DNA from: Planctomycetota bacterium
Lineage (GTDB): Bacteria > Planctomycetota > Planctomycetia > Pirellulales > Pirellulaceae
DNA: 64,000 bases
Direction of reading: 5' to 3'
NCBI GenBank assembly: GCA_026692905.1
Contig: JAPLNL010000022.1
Location: 1 to 64,000 of the forward strand
In this document: one piece after another, positions 1 through 8,693 of the stretch
How positions within the stretch are numbered: position 1 is the first letter of the stretch
Layout of the letters: every line of letters begins with the position of its first letter
Translations under genes and position numbers: made by a program
The notes under the pieces: model-generated
Told to the model about the DNA's origin: nothing
The model's input: the letters and a program-made list of their open reading frames with translations, nothing else
The model's database searches: none

Positions 1-306
1 GGAGGGTGAGGCTCCTGCCGAACCTTTGCACCGTTGGCTCGGCAGGAGCCTCGCCCTCCCTAAGGTTTTCAATGAAATTGACTTTGCAAAGATGTTTACC
101 GCGGTGGGGTGAGGCTCCTGCCGAACCGTAGCGTTTCCAGCTCGGCAGGAGCCTCGCTCTCCCAAAGCCCACGCAGATACAGTTCACCGTAAAGCCCGGC
201 TGGATTGGCTAGCTTTCGGCGAAACTCAAGGAATTTTGAGATTCCGTGACCAAAGGTGTCCGGAAATTGTTTAACTTAGAGTGTTCTCAATTACCTTTAG
301 ATTCCT
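1..306. repeat. Intergenic repeats: two family-D hairpins
   Basis: Two copies of a hairpin repeat (family D) lie at about 1-60 and 104-163. Each has complementary arms of the type GGGAGGGTGAGGCTCCTGCC and GGCAGGAGCCTCGCCCTCCC around a short loop. Between them is a spacer ending GCAAAGATGTTTAC that recurs at about 34588-34626 and 61425-61461, so hairpin plus spacer form a longer composite element. The rest, up to the jetA start at 307, holds no gene that I can see. The first copy touches the window edge. Confidence 0.85.
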
Positions 307-1824
307 ATGTTAACCAGTCGATTTGTTTCGTCCATGCGACGCGATAGCATCCGAACCTTCTTTGAAGCGTCCCCGACCGCGCGGCTTCTTCGTTCCGATA
401 ACGCACCGCTGATCCTTGATTTCCTCCACCGAGTCTTTAAATCAGGTGAGCTCATTTCCATCGGACTGTCCGATCTACGCACGCGACTATCCGGCTACCA
501 AGAAGAAATTCACGAAACTGAGCCTGGACTACTACCTGGCCCACCCGAACGTTATCTGACGCAATGGTCGGACGCGGGTTGGTTGCAACGCTTTCTCGAA
601 GCGTCCTCGCTGGAGCCCCAGTTTCAACTGACTCGCTACGCAGAAGAAGCGATCCAGTTCGTCGATGCCGCAGTCGCTCGCGGTTCCAATTTGGTCGGAA
701 CGGAAAGTCGACTTCGACTAGTCATCGATACCCTAGAGGATATCGTCCGCGGTGCGTCCGCTAACCCTGACCGCCGACTGGAATATTTACGAGCTCAACG
801 GGCTTTGATCGATGCAGAGATCACGGCCATCGAGTCTGGGAAATCCGTTCAAGTCTACCGGCCAGCCCAAATACGGGAACGATTTCAAACCGCAGTCGAT
901 CTCCTGCGAGCTCTACAATCCGACTTTCGGGCCGTCGAAGAACGCTTTCAAGCGATCGCTCGCGAGGTTCAACAACTGCAAGCGTCCGGCGATGATTCTC
1001 GAGGTCACATCCTTGGCCACGCCTTGGACTCAGAGGACTTGCTCAAACAACAAGACGAAGGGATCAGCTTCTTTGCGTTCGTGTCGTTTTTGTTCTCACC
1101 AAACCAACAAGCCATCCTCAGAAAGAACATCGAGGAGATACAGCAACTCGCGGCCTTGGCGGACCAGCATGAGTCGCTAGCCCGCGTTCGACGCATGGTC
1201 CCCTCACTTCTGGCCGAAGCGGAAAAAGTCATGCGAACAACGGCTCGACTCTCGGGTACGCTTCGGAGACTGCTCGACGCAAGAGCAGCGGCACACCGTG
1301 TCCGACTTGCCAATGTACTGCGTGATATCCGACAACAAGCATTGCGTTTGCGTGGTGCACCGGAATGTCAATCGATCCAAATTTCGGTCGACGCTGAAGC
1401 CGAAATCAGCTCGCCGATGGCTAGGACATTCTGGGTTCCACCCCAGGACTTCGACCAAAGGCAATTGACCGAACAAGTGATTGACCCTCGTCATGCTCAA
1501 GCCATGGCGTCTGCGTTTTCAAAACTGCAGCGTCTGGATCTGCGAAAGCTGCGTGCCCACATTCGCGAAGTGACTTTACTGGGCCAAAGCGAGACGCTAC
1601 CGGAACTGCTAGAGCGATGGCCATTAACGGGTGGTGTGGTCGAGCTGCTCGGCTACTTGCAAATCGCACACGACGATTCCCACAAAATCGATACCAACAC
1701 AATCGATCGCATCAAGATCATTCTCAAATCGCGAGGCCGAACATCCACCCTAGCAGTCTCCGTGCCCCGCATCGAATTTCAAGCGAAAGCGTTAACACGC
1801 GAGGTAGCAACAAAACCACGCTGA
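307..1824 (+). CDS. jetA: MksF/JetA-like kleisin (DUF3375)
   Basis: This 505-residue protein matches the DUF3375 family, the kleisin-type subunit of the MksBEF/Wadjet SMC complexes (MksF or JetA), in length, in its Gln/Arg-rich helical middle (about residues 150-330) and in its neighbours. In that family the protein bridges the heads of the SMC-like ATPase and binds the JetB/MksE subunit. It starts the operon and is followed by the DUF4194 and MukB-like genes in the canonical order A-B-C. The ATG at 307 follows an A/T-rich leader without a clear Shine-Dalgarno sequence. No frameshift or missing block is visible. The family assignment is by recognition and strong synteny; the residue-level fold was not tested. 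Confidence 0.88.
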   Translation: MLTSRFVSSMRRDSIRTFFEASPTARLLRSDNAPLILDFLHRVFKSGELISIGLSDLRTRLSGYQEEIHETEPGLLPGPPERYLTQWSDAGWLQRFLEASSLEPQFQLTRYAEEAIQFVDAAVARGSNLVGTESRLRLVIDTLEDIVRGASANPDRRLEYLRAQRALIDAEITAIESGKSVQVYRPAQIRERFQTAVDLLRALQSDFRAVEERFQAIAREVQQLQASGDDSRGHILGHALDSEDLLKQQDEGISFFAFVSFLFSPNQQAILRKNIEEIQQLAALADQHESLARVRRMVPSLLAEAEKVMRTTARLSGTLRRLLDARAAAHRVRLANVLRDIRQQALRLRGAPECQSIQISVDAEAEISSPMARTFWVPPQDFDQRQLTEQVIDPRHAQAMASAFSKLQRLDLRKLRAHIREVTLLGQSETLPELLERWPLTGGVVELLGYLQIAHDDSHKIDTNTIDRIKIILKSRGRTSTLAVSVPRIEFQAKALTREVATKPR

Positions 1825-1862
1825 TTAAATAAGCTTTGAACTTTAAGCGATAAATTATGAGA

Positions 1863-1900
1863 CTAACAACTAACAACTAACAACTAACAACTAACAACTA
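1863..1900. repeat. Heptanucleotide tandem repeat (CTAACAA)5
   Basis: Five perfect copies of CTAACAA plus a partial sixth lie between jetA and jetB and end two bases before the TTG start of jetB. On the other strand the unit reads AGTTGTT, which fits the AGTNNNN pattern of the arrays at 36741 and 61190. The array fills the position where a Shine-Dalgarno sequence would be, so copy number could affect jetB translation; that is inference. Confidence 0.9.
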
Positions 1901-1902
1901 CT

Positions 1903-2544
1903 TTGGACCTCTTCTCACCTAACGCAAACAACAATGTGATCCCGCCTCCAGCGGACTGGAGTCCTGTTGCCGTTCGGCTTCTACAAGGGGTCGTTTATCA
2001 TGATGACAACCTCGAGTTGTGGGAACAACTTCTCGAAAACGTATCTCCGATTACGGAATACTTCGGCAAGCTTGGGCTGCTACTGGTCGTCGATGAACCG
2101 GACGCGATGGCGTATCTACGTCAGCTCGACGAAGAAGAGATTCAACCTGATTTCCCTGCTGTGCCTCGGCTGTTTCGCAGAACTCCTTTGGGCTACGAAG
2201 CGACGTTGCTTTGCGTGCTTTTACGAGATGAATTGAGGCAATACGAAGAAGAAGATGTCCAAAACGAGCGCTGCGTCATCACGCAAAGCGATTTACTAGC
2301 ACTCTGGGAAGCGTTCTTTCCGGACCAAACAGATTCGGTTCGCCTCAACCGTTCGCTCACGGCAGCGTTGCGAAAAATGGAAGACTTGAAATTCGTTCGA
2401 CAGTTCGAAAAAGAGCCACCCTCTTGGGAAGTCCGTCGAATCATCAAGGCACGGTTGCCTCTCTCGGATTTAGAAAGGTTGCGATTGTCGCTCGTCTCAG
2501 CCGTCGGCAAAAGAACAGACGATAGTCCATCGGAAGAAACATGA
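1903..2544 (+). CDS. jetB: MksE/JetB-like subunit (DUF4194)
   Basis: This 213-residue protein fits the DUF4194 family (JetB/MksE), the winged-helix accessory subunit that binds the kleisin in MksBEF/Wadjet complexes. It lies between the DUF3375 and MukB-like genes and ends in a four-base ATGA overlap with jetC, which implies translational coupling. The reading frame opens with a TTG at 1903, directly behind a heptad repeat array. An in-frame GTG about 11 codons later is the next candidate, and there is no ATG until the residue-70 region, so the start is uncertain. The acidic stretch EEED (about residue 115) and the Arg-rich C-terminus are normal for the family. Confidence 0.85.
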   Translation: MDLFSPNANNNVIPPPADWSPVAVRLLQGVVYHDDNLELWEQLLENVSPITEYFGKLGLLLVVDEPDAMAYLRQLDEEEIQPDFPAVPRLFRRTPLGYEATLLCVLLRDELRQYEEEDVQNERCVITQSDLLALWEAFFPDQTDSVRLNRSLTAALRKMEDLKFVRQFEKEPPSWEVRRIIKARLPLSDLERLRLSLVSAVGKRTDDSPSEET

Positions 2545-5500
2545 CGGCTACGCATTCGAAATCAAGTAAGACCATCGATCAAAAAATGCCATCTGATTTG
2601 TACCCAAATGAAGTATCCCCGAATGGTTCAGACCGCCCGCCGTTACTTGGCTATCGGTTGGCCAAGCTCGAGGTCTACAATTGGGGCACGTTCGACGGTG
2701 CGGTCTACTCCGTGCAACCCCGAGGTCAAACGACGTTGCTGGTCGGTGAAAACGGATCGGGCAAGTCGACTTTGGTCGATGCTTTGTTGACGTTGCTCGT
2801 TCGGCCCCAAACAAGAAACTACAACGTTGCCGCGGGTGCATCAAGAAACGAACGGGACGAGAAGACTTATATTCGCGGCGCCTACGATCGCACGGTGGGC
2901 GACGGCGGACGTCCTCAGATTCAGTACTTGCGCAATGGCAATGGGCACTACACCGCTTTGCTCGCCAGCTTTTCCAATGCTGCTGCTGGTTCCATGTTCA
3001 CGATCTGCCAAGTGCTCTATCTGAACAACGAAAACGCTGTCGAAAAAGTCTATGCGTATTGCGATTCGGAACGTAGCATCGTTCGCGATCTTGGCGAGCT
3101 CGGCACTGGCAGCTCGATCGCTCGCACGCTCAAGGATCGCGGTTTCAAAACGACGAGCAGTTACAAGGAGTATTTTCAATGGCTGCAGCGCAAGACAGGC
3201 TTTCTGGCCAAAGCCATGGACATCTTCAATCAAACCGTGGCGGTCAAAGATGTGCAACGGCTCGATGAGTTTATACGACAGCATATGCTCGAGCGTAAGC
3301 CATGGAACGAACGCGTCGGCAGATTGCTTACGCACTTCGCCGAGCTTAGCGAAGCGCATCGCATGCTCGTCCGTGTGCGACAGCAGGACGAACTCTTGCG
3401 TCCGATTGTCGAAGCAGGCCAGCGCTATCAATCGCGGTTAGAAGAACTTGAGCTATCGAAACTCCGACTGAGCGCCATCCGATTTTTCTTTGCGGACCGA
3501 ACGACGCAGCTATTGGAACCGATGTGTAGCCAATGGCAGCAACAGATCCAAAATCTCAACGAAGACATTTTGCGATTGGAAAAATTGCAAGATCGATTGC
3601 GGAGCGACATCGCTAGATTGGAGTTCGAAATCGAGAATGCAGGTGGCGATCGATTGCGACAGCTGCCCGGTCTGATCGAGCAAGCAGAGGCGATCGCCAA
3701 GGTCAAAGCAACTTACCGTGCCCGGTTTGAATCGCAGCTTGTTTCGGCTGGTATTTCCGTTCAAGTGACTTCCCCGGAACAGTTCGCGAAAGTTCGCAAA
3801 GAGAGTCATGCACGGCGAACCAGGTTACTGGAAGAACGTCAGCAAAAACGAACTCAAGAAAGCTCGCTGCAATTTGAAATTGGATCGCTTACTCGCCAGC
3901 TCTTCGAAGATAGATCGGAGGCCGAGGCTCTGGAAAAGCGGAAAGGCAACTTGCCCGAGTCGTTCATCGCCGTTCGAGATGCCATCTGTCGCGATTTAAA
4001 ATTGGCTCCAAGCGACTTGCCGTTTGCCGCCGAGCTGATCGCAGTGAACCCGAAGGAACGAGAATGGGAATCGTCTGTCGAGCAGGTGCTGCACTCGTTT
4101 GCTCGAAGTCTTTTGGTATCACCGGATTTCTACGCGAGAGTCGCCGGCTATGTCGATCGAACTCGTTTGGTCGACGGACGAGGCCAAGGTCAAAGACTTG
4201 TTTACTTGCGAGTTGGCTCGAAAGCCAAGTCTGGACTGTCGACGCCTACTTCGCAAGCCAGCAGTTCGCAATCGCGATTGATGCACAAGCTGGAGTTTCC
4301 CGACCACCCTCTGGTCCCATGGGTTCGGTCCGAGATCCAATCGCGATTCGACTACGTCGCTTGCGAAACGATCGAAGAGTTTCAGAAACTTGACTCGGCC
4401 GCGATGACCAAAAATCGCCACATCAAGTCGGGGAACGCACGCCACGAAAAAGATGATCGGCAAATGCCAGACGATCGGCGGCATTTTGTGCTGGGCTGGG
4501 ACAATCGGCAAAAGCGTTTGAGTTTGGCCGAAGCGATTCGGCGCGGCACCGAGGACCTCCAGCAACTGCAAACGCGATTGCAGAAGCTCAACGCAGAGAC
4601 AGACCGGATCACCGGTGCAATCGAGGCGTTGGATCAAGCGCTCAGGACGGAGGACTTTGATGCTATCGACAATTCACGTCATGAGTTCGAAGCATCGCAA
4701 TTGAAACTCGAACGGCAACGCATCGAGGAATCCGACGATCGCATTCGAGAGCTGAAAGCTCAGTGCTCGGATCGACGCGCCGAGGCAGTGGGTCATCAAC
4801 AGGACCGCGACCAAGCGATTGCGCAGCGAACCATGCGAGAGCGTGAATGGAACGATGGCAATCGGCTGCTGGAAAGCGCTCGCACCACGCTTCGCCAAGC
4901 CGATACGGAAGGTACTTTGATCTTGGCCACCGAACAGTTTGATTCACTCCAGGATGCGCTCAAAGAGCCGCTCTCGATTCAGAACTTGGGAACATTGCCT
5001 AGCGAGACCGAAAGGCTTCAACGCGAGAGCGTCGACCGATTGCAAGAGCGGCTTGTTCCGATCGCAAGGGAAATGACCAGTGGAATGACTCGGTTCTTGA
5101 AAAAATTCCCGGACGAGCAAATCGAATTGGATGCGGACGTCGGATCGCTTTCGAGCTTTGTGGCTTTGTTTGAGCGGATCTCGGTCGATGATCTACCCAA
5201 GCATGAGGAGCGATTCAAGCGGCGTTTGAATGAAAACGTGCTCAATGAAATTGGCCTGTTGCATGGTGGTCTTGAGGATGAACGCGATGAGATACGGGAC
5301 AAGATCGAGCAGCTCAATATGGCGCTCAAGCTGTTGGAGTGGAAGTCCGGAACGTTCATGCGATTGGAGCCGACGGATGTTCAGGATCGCGAAATACAAG
5401 ATTTCCGAAGGGACTTGGCCGGCTGTTTGACAGGCACGTTGGATGGATCACCGGAGGCAAACGAAGCCACTTTTGTGAGGATCGAAAAATTTGTGGCGAA

Positions 5501-5972
5501 GCTTCGCGATGACGGCAACACACGTTGGCGAGAAAAGGTCGTGGACGTACGCAACTGGTTTAACTTCGCCGCACGGGAGATTGTCAAAGAGACCGGTGAG
5601 CCTCGCAGCTACTATGACGGAGGAACAGGACAATCTGGCGGGGAGAAGGGCAAGCTGGCGTTTCTGGTTTTGGTTGCGGCTATTGCCTATCAATACGACT
5701 TGGACCCAGATGCGACAACGAGCGAACGTTTTCAATTCGTGATGGTGGATGAAATGTTTTCGAGGAGCGACGACGCGCACGCGGAGTATGCGCTCGATCT
5801 GTTTGCCAGATTTGGGTTGCAGTTGCTCATTGTCGCTCCGTTGGACGCGAAAGCTCGCGTCACTGAACCGTACGTCGGCACTTATCTGCACGTGGTCAAG
5901 AACAAACAGACCAATCGAAGCGAACTCATTTCAATTACCGCAGACCAGCTCAACGACTTTGTCGATTCATAG
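2541..5972 (+). CDS. jetC: MksB/JetC-like SMC ATPase
   Basis: This is a 1,143-residue SMC/MukB-like ATPase. A Walker A motif, GENGSGKST, sits near residues 69-77. A long coiled-coil middle rich in Glu, Arg and Gln follows, then the ABC signature SGGEKGK near 1032 and a Walker B region VMVDEMFSR with D1070 and E1071. This is the arrangement of JetC/MksB proteins, which extrude DNA loops and in Wadjet systems hand small circular DNA to the JetD nuclease. The catalytic motifs look intact. It overlaps jetB by four bases. The usual next gene, jetD/mksG (DUF3322/DUF2220), is absent: the 780 bases downstream hold only repeats and a tiny ORF. The complex may therefore act in chromosome organisation rather than plasmid cleavage. 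Confidence 0.92.
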   Translation: MTATHSKSSKTIDQKMPSDLYPNEVSPNGSDRPPLLGYRLAKLEVYNWGTFDGAVYSVQPRGQTTLLVGENGSGKSTLVDALLTLLVRPQTRNYNVAAGASRNERDEKTYIRGAYDRTVGDGGRPQIQYLRNGNGHYTALLASFSNAAAGSMFTICQVLYLNNENAVEKVYAYCDSERSIVRDLGELGTGSSIARTLKDRGFKTTSSYKEYFQWLQRKTGFLAKAMDIFNQTVAVKDVQRLDEFIRQHMLERKPWNERVGRLLTHFAELSEAHRMLVRVRQQDELLRPIVEAGQRYQSRLEELELSKLRLSAIRFFFADRTTQLLEPMCSQWQQQIQNLNEDILRLEKLQDRLRSDIARLEFEIENAGGDRLRQLPGLIEQAEAIAKVKATYRARFESQLVSAGISVQVTSPEQFAKVRKESHARRTRLLEERQQKRTQESSLQFEIGSLTRQLFEDRSEAEALEKRKGNLPESFIAVRDAICRDLKLAPSDLPFAAELIAVNPKEREWESSVEQVLHSFARSLLVSPDFYARVAGYVDRTRLVDGRGQGQRLVYLRVGSKAKSGLSTPTSQASSSQSRLMHKLEFPDHPLVPWVRSEIQSRFDYVACETIEEFQKLDSAAMTKNRHIKSGNARHEKDDRQMPDDRRHFVLGWDNRQKRLSLAEAIRRGTEDLQQLQTRLQKLNAETDRITGAIEALDQALRTEDFDAIDNSRHEFEASQLKLERQRIEESDDRIRELKAQCSDRRAEAVGHQQDRDQAIAQRTMREREWNDGNRLLESARTTLRQADTEGTLILATEQFDSLQDALKEPLSIQNLGTLPSETERLQRESVDRLQERLVPIAREMTSGMTRFLKKFPDEQIELDADVGSLSSFVALFERISVDDLPKHEERFKRRLNENVLNEIGLLHGGLEDERDEIRDKIEQLNMALKLLEWKSGTFMRLEPTDVQDREIQDFRRDLAGCLTGTLDGSPEANEATFVRIEKFVAKLRDDGNTRWREKVVDVRNWFNFAAREIVKETGEPRSYYDGGTGQSGGEKGKLAFLVLVAAIAYQYDLDPDATTSERFQFVMVDEMFSRSDDAHAEYALDLFARFGLQLLIVAPLDAKARVTEPYVGTYLHVVKNKQTNRSELISITADQLNDFVDS

Positions 5973-6037
5973 CTTAGACTAGTAATCCGTCCAGATTCGT
6001 TTTTGGTAAGCGGAACGGCGCAAGCTGTCCTGTGCTT

Positions 6038-6104
6038 CGTTTAACAGTCAGCCGTAGGCGTACTGTCAGAAGAACGCGGTACGCCTACGGCTGACCGTTA
6101 AACG
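6038..6104. repeat. Family-A inverted repeat, copy 1
   Basis: A hairpin with arms CGTTTAACAGTCAGCCGTAG and its near-complement CTACGGCTGACCGTTAAACG around a short variable loop. Other copies lie at 10675-10740, 18601-18666 and 19758-19824, with a half copy at 37295-37321. It sits 65 bases after the jetC stop and could end the transcript, but there is no U-tract. Confidence 0.9.
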
Positions 6105-6239
6105 ATTAAAGCACCAAGCTGCGAAACGCATAAGCCACAGCCCGGCCCCACAACAAATACAAATGGTGAACAAGAAGAAGCCACCCAAGACACCAAGCAC
6201 GATCCAAATTTTGCTCGATTTTTTAGGCTGTTGATTCAT
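6066..6239 (-). CDS. Possible small single-span membrane protein
   Basis: A 57-codon ORF starts at the ATG complementary to 6237-6239. It reads as a short Lys/Ser-rich N-terminus (MNQQPKKSSK), one strongly hydrophobic segment of about 25 residues containing ICICC, and then a basic tail. The last dozen residues are encoded by the family-A repeat, so the original C-terminus may have been replaced by repeat insertion. Codons outside the repeat look like those of a genuine membrane peptide, but no ribosome binding site is clear and no homologue was checked. It could be a chance ORF. Confidence 0.4.
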   Translation of the reverse strand: MNQQPKKSSKIWIVLGVLGGFFLFTICICCGAGLWLMRFAAWCFNRLTVSRRRTAFF

Positions 6240-6341
6240 GTTAAGGTTCCATGTGAATGGAGAGGTAGGCGTTGGGGCGATTGCAAATGAGAGAGTCTAA
6301 CGGCGATAGTTCGTGGCTGCGAGGCTCGCTATGAAGTAATT

Positions 6342-6412
6342 TGTAGCGAAACTCGTCAAGAGTTTCGGTGGTTTATGCAATGCAGCCGAAAGTCTTGACG
6401 ACTTTCGCTACA
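6342..6412. repeat. Family-B inverted repeat, copy 1
   Basis: A hairpin with arms of the type TGTAGCGAAACTCGTCAAGA and TCTTGACGACTTTCGCTACA around a short loop. Other copies are at 42829-42899 (opposite orientation) and 44959-45028. The rest of the 5973-6750 gap holds no further gene that I can support; a copy of a GCCCCGGTTTCC-containing motif at about 6540 recurs at about 46868. Confidence 0.88.
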
Positions 6413-6750
6413 GGAAAGCCCAATTTGCATTGAGCAAAATGCGAAACAGCGTTGCGAGCCACGCCTCTGGAAATCGGCTAGCGCTTCAGGCTCAGTATGC
6501 TTCAATCAACTGGAAGGGACTTAAGACTTTTTAGCACTAGCCCCGGTTTCCAAAAGTGCTCGACATCCGTCGAAAACCTCGGCTAACACAGTGCCGCAAT
6601 TTTTAGTTTCAAGACAAAGACGAGTAACGACTTACTTAGCAATGAAACAAACTCGATTCGCTGGTGATAAGCTAGATAGCCTGTGGTCTCGTTGTGGATT
6701 ACAATTGACATGATTGCTCTACCGCTTAAAAAACGCACTTTCAACTAACC

Positions 6751-7404
6751 ATGACTCTCGACCAGCTCATCGAACCGATTCGGCATTCGCCGTTGCTGCC
6801 TCGCATCGTCGAGGAGTTGCTGCAACAGATTGCTAGGGAGCAGCAGCTTCGCGCTACCTTCTATGCGGAAATGACGCCGGAACAGAAAGTTGAATTCATT
6901 GATGGGACGGCTGTTTTTCATTCGCCTGCTAAGAATCGGCATGTGATCGCCACTGGCTGCATTTTTCAGGCGATGAACATCTTCGTGATCGCGAATCGAC
7001 TTGGAACGGTCAAATCCGAAAAGTGCTTGTGCGTGTTCCCTCGCAATGACTACGAGCCGGATGTGGTCTTTTTTGGAGTTGAAAAGTCTTCACGGCTTAC
7101 TCTGGATACCCTTCAGTTTCCGATCCCTGATCTGGTGGTTGAGGTGCTATCCGAATCAACAGAAGCACGCGATCGAGGTACGAAGTTTATCGACTACTCA
7201 GCACAAGGGGTGGCAGAGTATTGGATAGTGGATTCCGAACGACGGGTGCTTGAGCAGTACCTTAACGAAAAGGACGGGCTTGAACTCAAGAAGAAATCGG
7301 ACTCTGGCCTTGTGGAAAGTCGAGCAATCCCGGGATTTGTCTTCGCGATCGAAGCCCTCTTTGATGAACAGAAAAATCTTGAGTCGATCCGTAAGTTGCT
7401 TTAA
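6751..7404 (+). CDS. Uma2 family endonuclease-like protein (DUF820)
   Basis: A 217-residue protein with the features of the Uma2/DUF820 family, a PD-(D/E)XK nuclease fold abundant in cyanobacteria and planctomycetes. The E-F-I-D-G motif is near residue 48, YEPDVVFF near residue 104 supplies the PD part, and PDLVVEVLSEST (about 125-136) supplies the E-V-x-S segment. The downstream IDYSAQGVAEYWIVD stretch is also typical. The family is predicted to cleave DNA, but few members have a known biological role. The gene stands alone after a 780-base repeat-rich gap, with an ATG start and no obvious Shine-Dalgarno sequence. Confidence 0.85.
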   Translation: MTLDQLIEPIRHSPLLPRIVEELLQQIAREQQLRATFYAEMTPEQKVEFIDGTAVFHSPAKNRHVIATGCIFQAMNIFVIANRLGTVKSEKCLCVFPRNDYEPDVVFFGVEKSSRLTLDTLQFPIPDLVVEVLSESTEARDRGTKFIDYSAQGVAEYWIVDSERRVLEQYLNEKDGLELKKKSDSGLVESRAIPGFVFAIEALFDEQKNLESIRKLL

Positions 7405-7478
7405 GGACTTCGGTTTTCGACCGCCGCGGTGGTATGTCCGGCTACCGCCCCAACGATGGCAAAAAGTCCTGAACCATC

Positions 7479-7541
7479 TGGTATCGCCGTCTAAAGACGG
7501 TACACCAACCAGTTTGTAGCCGCTTAAAGGCGATACACCAA
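7479..7541. repeat. Family-E short hairpins
   Basis: Two adjacent short hairpin units, GCCGTCTAAAGACGGTACAC and GCCGCTTAAAGGCGATACAC. A related unit, GATCGCCTGAAGGCGGTACA, occurs near 12308. This is the main content of the gap between the Uma2 gene and the next ORF. Confidence 0.7.
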
Positions 7542-7686
7542 CTCAAGTATCCAGCTGTAACGATTGTAACGCGCGATTTGCCGCGAATGCTTTCCGCAAA
7601 ATTTTTGGCGGGCAAGTTCTGAGACCTACAATTGCGCGGAAATTTCTCTCGGTCCGAATTCGGTTCGCTGCCAAAGCGAAAACTCA

Positions 7687-8046
7687 ATGCAACTAACACA
7701 ACTCGTCGAACGACTTCAACGACAATTGCCGAATGCTAAGGATCGACGTATCGCCTGTCTGGCTATGTTGTTATGCGATCGAGACCCGCAATTCAAATGC
7801 CTACACGACAGTGAATTGTTCCTGAGTCTACTCGAGGAAATCCAGCTACGGCTAAACTCTATTGATGACCAACACGCTGCCGTCGCTCAAGAATTAGACC
7901 AACTGGCCTCAACCGAACCGTGCGAATTCGAACCAAAACACGTTTGGACTCTCATTCGAGCCATCAAAGTTCAAAGTCAGTTCGTGGATATTTTGACCGG
8001 CGCCCGCTCTGAACAATTAAGTGGCTGCAACTCGGTTAATGACTAA
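7687..8046 (+). CDS. Hypothetical protein, 119 aa
   Basis: I do not recognise this 119-residue protein. It is predicted to be largely helical and soluble, with leucine-rich segments, several charged residues, and cysteines near positions 24, 30, 38, 79 and 114. There is no signal peptide or transmembrane segment. Codon use resembles the neighbouring genes and the start ATG at 7687 is the first in frame. It ends 28 bases before the convergent carbonic-anhydrase-like gene. It may be a lineage-specific protein; an overpredicted ORF is possible but less likely given its composition. Confidence 0.55.
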   Translation: MQLTQLVERLQRQLPNAKDRRIACLAMLLCDRDPQFKCLHDSELFLSLLEEIQLRLNSIDDQHAAVAQELDQLASTEPCEFEPKHVWTLIRAIKVQSQFVDILTGARSEQLSGCNSVND

Positions 8047-8074
8047 CGACTGCACTGGCATAATGTCGAAGGCA

Positions 8075-8608
8075 TCAAAAAGCCTCGTCGGAACCATCAT
8101 CCTTAAGCCAAGTAACCGATCCTCGCAAATCCATCATAAAGCACCGGACATGTACGTCCCAGGCTTCCGGGTCGCCACCTTCCGCAATCTTCCTTGCACA
8201 ATGGGCTGCGATTTCGTCTCTTAATTGAAAAGCAAACCTGCGATGGTCTGCTTCCTCGCGTCTCATTTCTGCTGGACTATCTCCATACTTGCCACTCTCA
8301 CCTAAGAACTTCGCATAGGCGCCGCAATCCCGATGTTCCATCAAATACACATCTTGGATCTGATGCAACTGCACAGCGATATCCAAGTGCTGAAAGAACA
8401 CATCGTACCAAGACTCATGATCCTGCTGGATTACGCCTAACGCAGCGCCTGCGAAAACAAGCTGATCGTAACGGTTGGAAAGATTGTCACCTTCCATAAA
8501 AGGAACCAAATCGTCGATCAATCGCAAGTCCATGCAACTGAGCAGCAGCACGTTCTTGCGAGGAGGCGGATAAGGACGATAGTTGGACGATGTTCGATGT
8601 ATTTCCAT
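8075..8608 (-). CDS. Beta-carbonic-anhydrase-like protein
   Basis: This 177-residue protein carries the active-site pattern of beta-class carbonic anhydrases: C25-x-D27-x-R29 in SCMDLR, and H92-x-x-C95 in EHRDCGAY. Those residues are the zinc ligands and the Asp-Arg dyad. The enzyme family interconverts carbon dioxide and bicarbonate. The protein is shorter than most beta enzymes (about 200-230 residues), and the segment between the two motifs includes an insert containing two His and two Asp residues. It may therefore have another zinc-dependent role. It is a single gene on the minus strand, convergent with the unknown gene at 7687. Confidence 0.7.
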   Translation of the reverse strand: MEIHRTSSNYRPYPPPRKNVLLLSCMDLRLIDDLVPFMEGDNLSNRYDQLVFAGAALGVIQQDHESWYDVFFQHLDIAVQLHQIQDVYLMEHRDCGAYAKFLGESGKYGDSPAEMRREEADHRRFAFQLRDEIAAHCARKIAEGGDPEAWDVHVRCFMMDLRGSVTWLKDDGSDEAF

Positions 8609-8693
8609 ATGCGTTAGTTGGTAAGAGTAAAACCAGTGTCAGTGCCTCAAAACGGACTCTCATCGGCAATGAAGTAAGCTATTTATTCTAGCA

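Noticed and set aside
307-5972. A phage or plasmid origin for the SMC operon
   Set aside because: No integrase, replication, partition or attachment-site sequence is visible nearby, and composition resembles the neighbouring genes.
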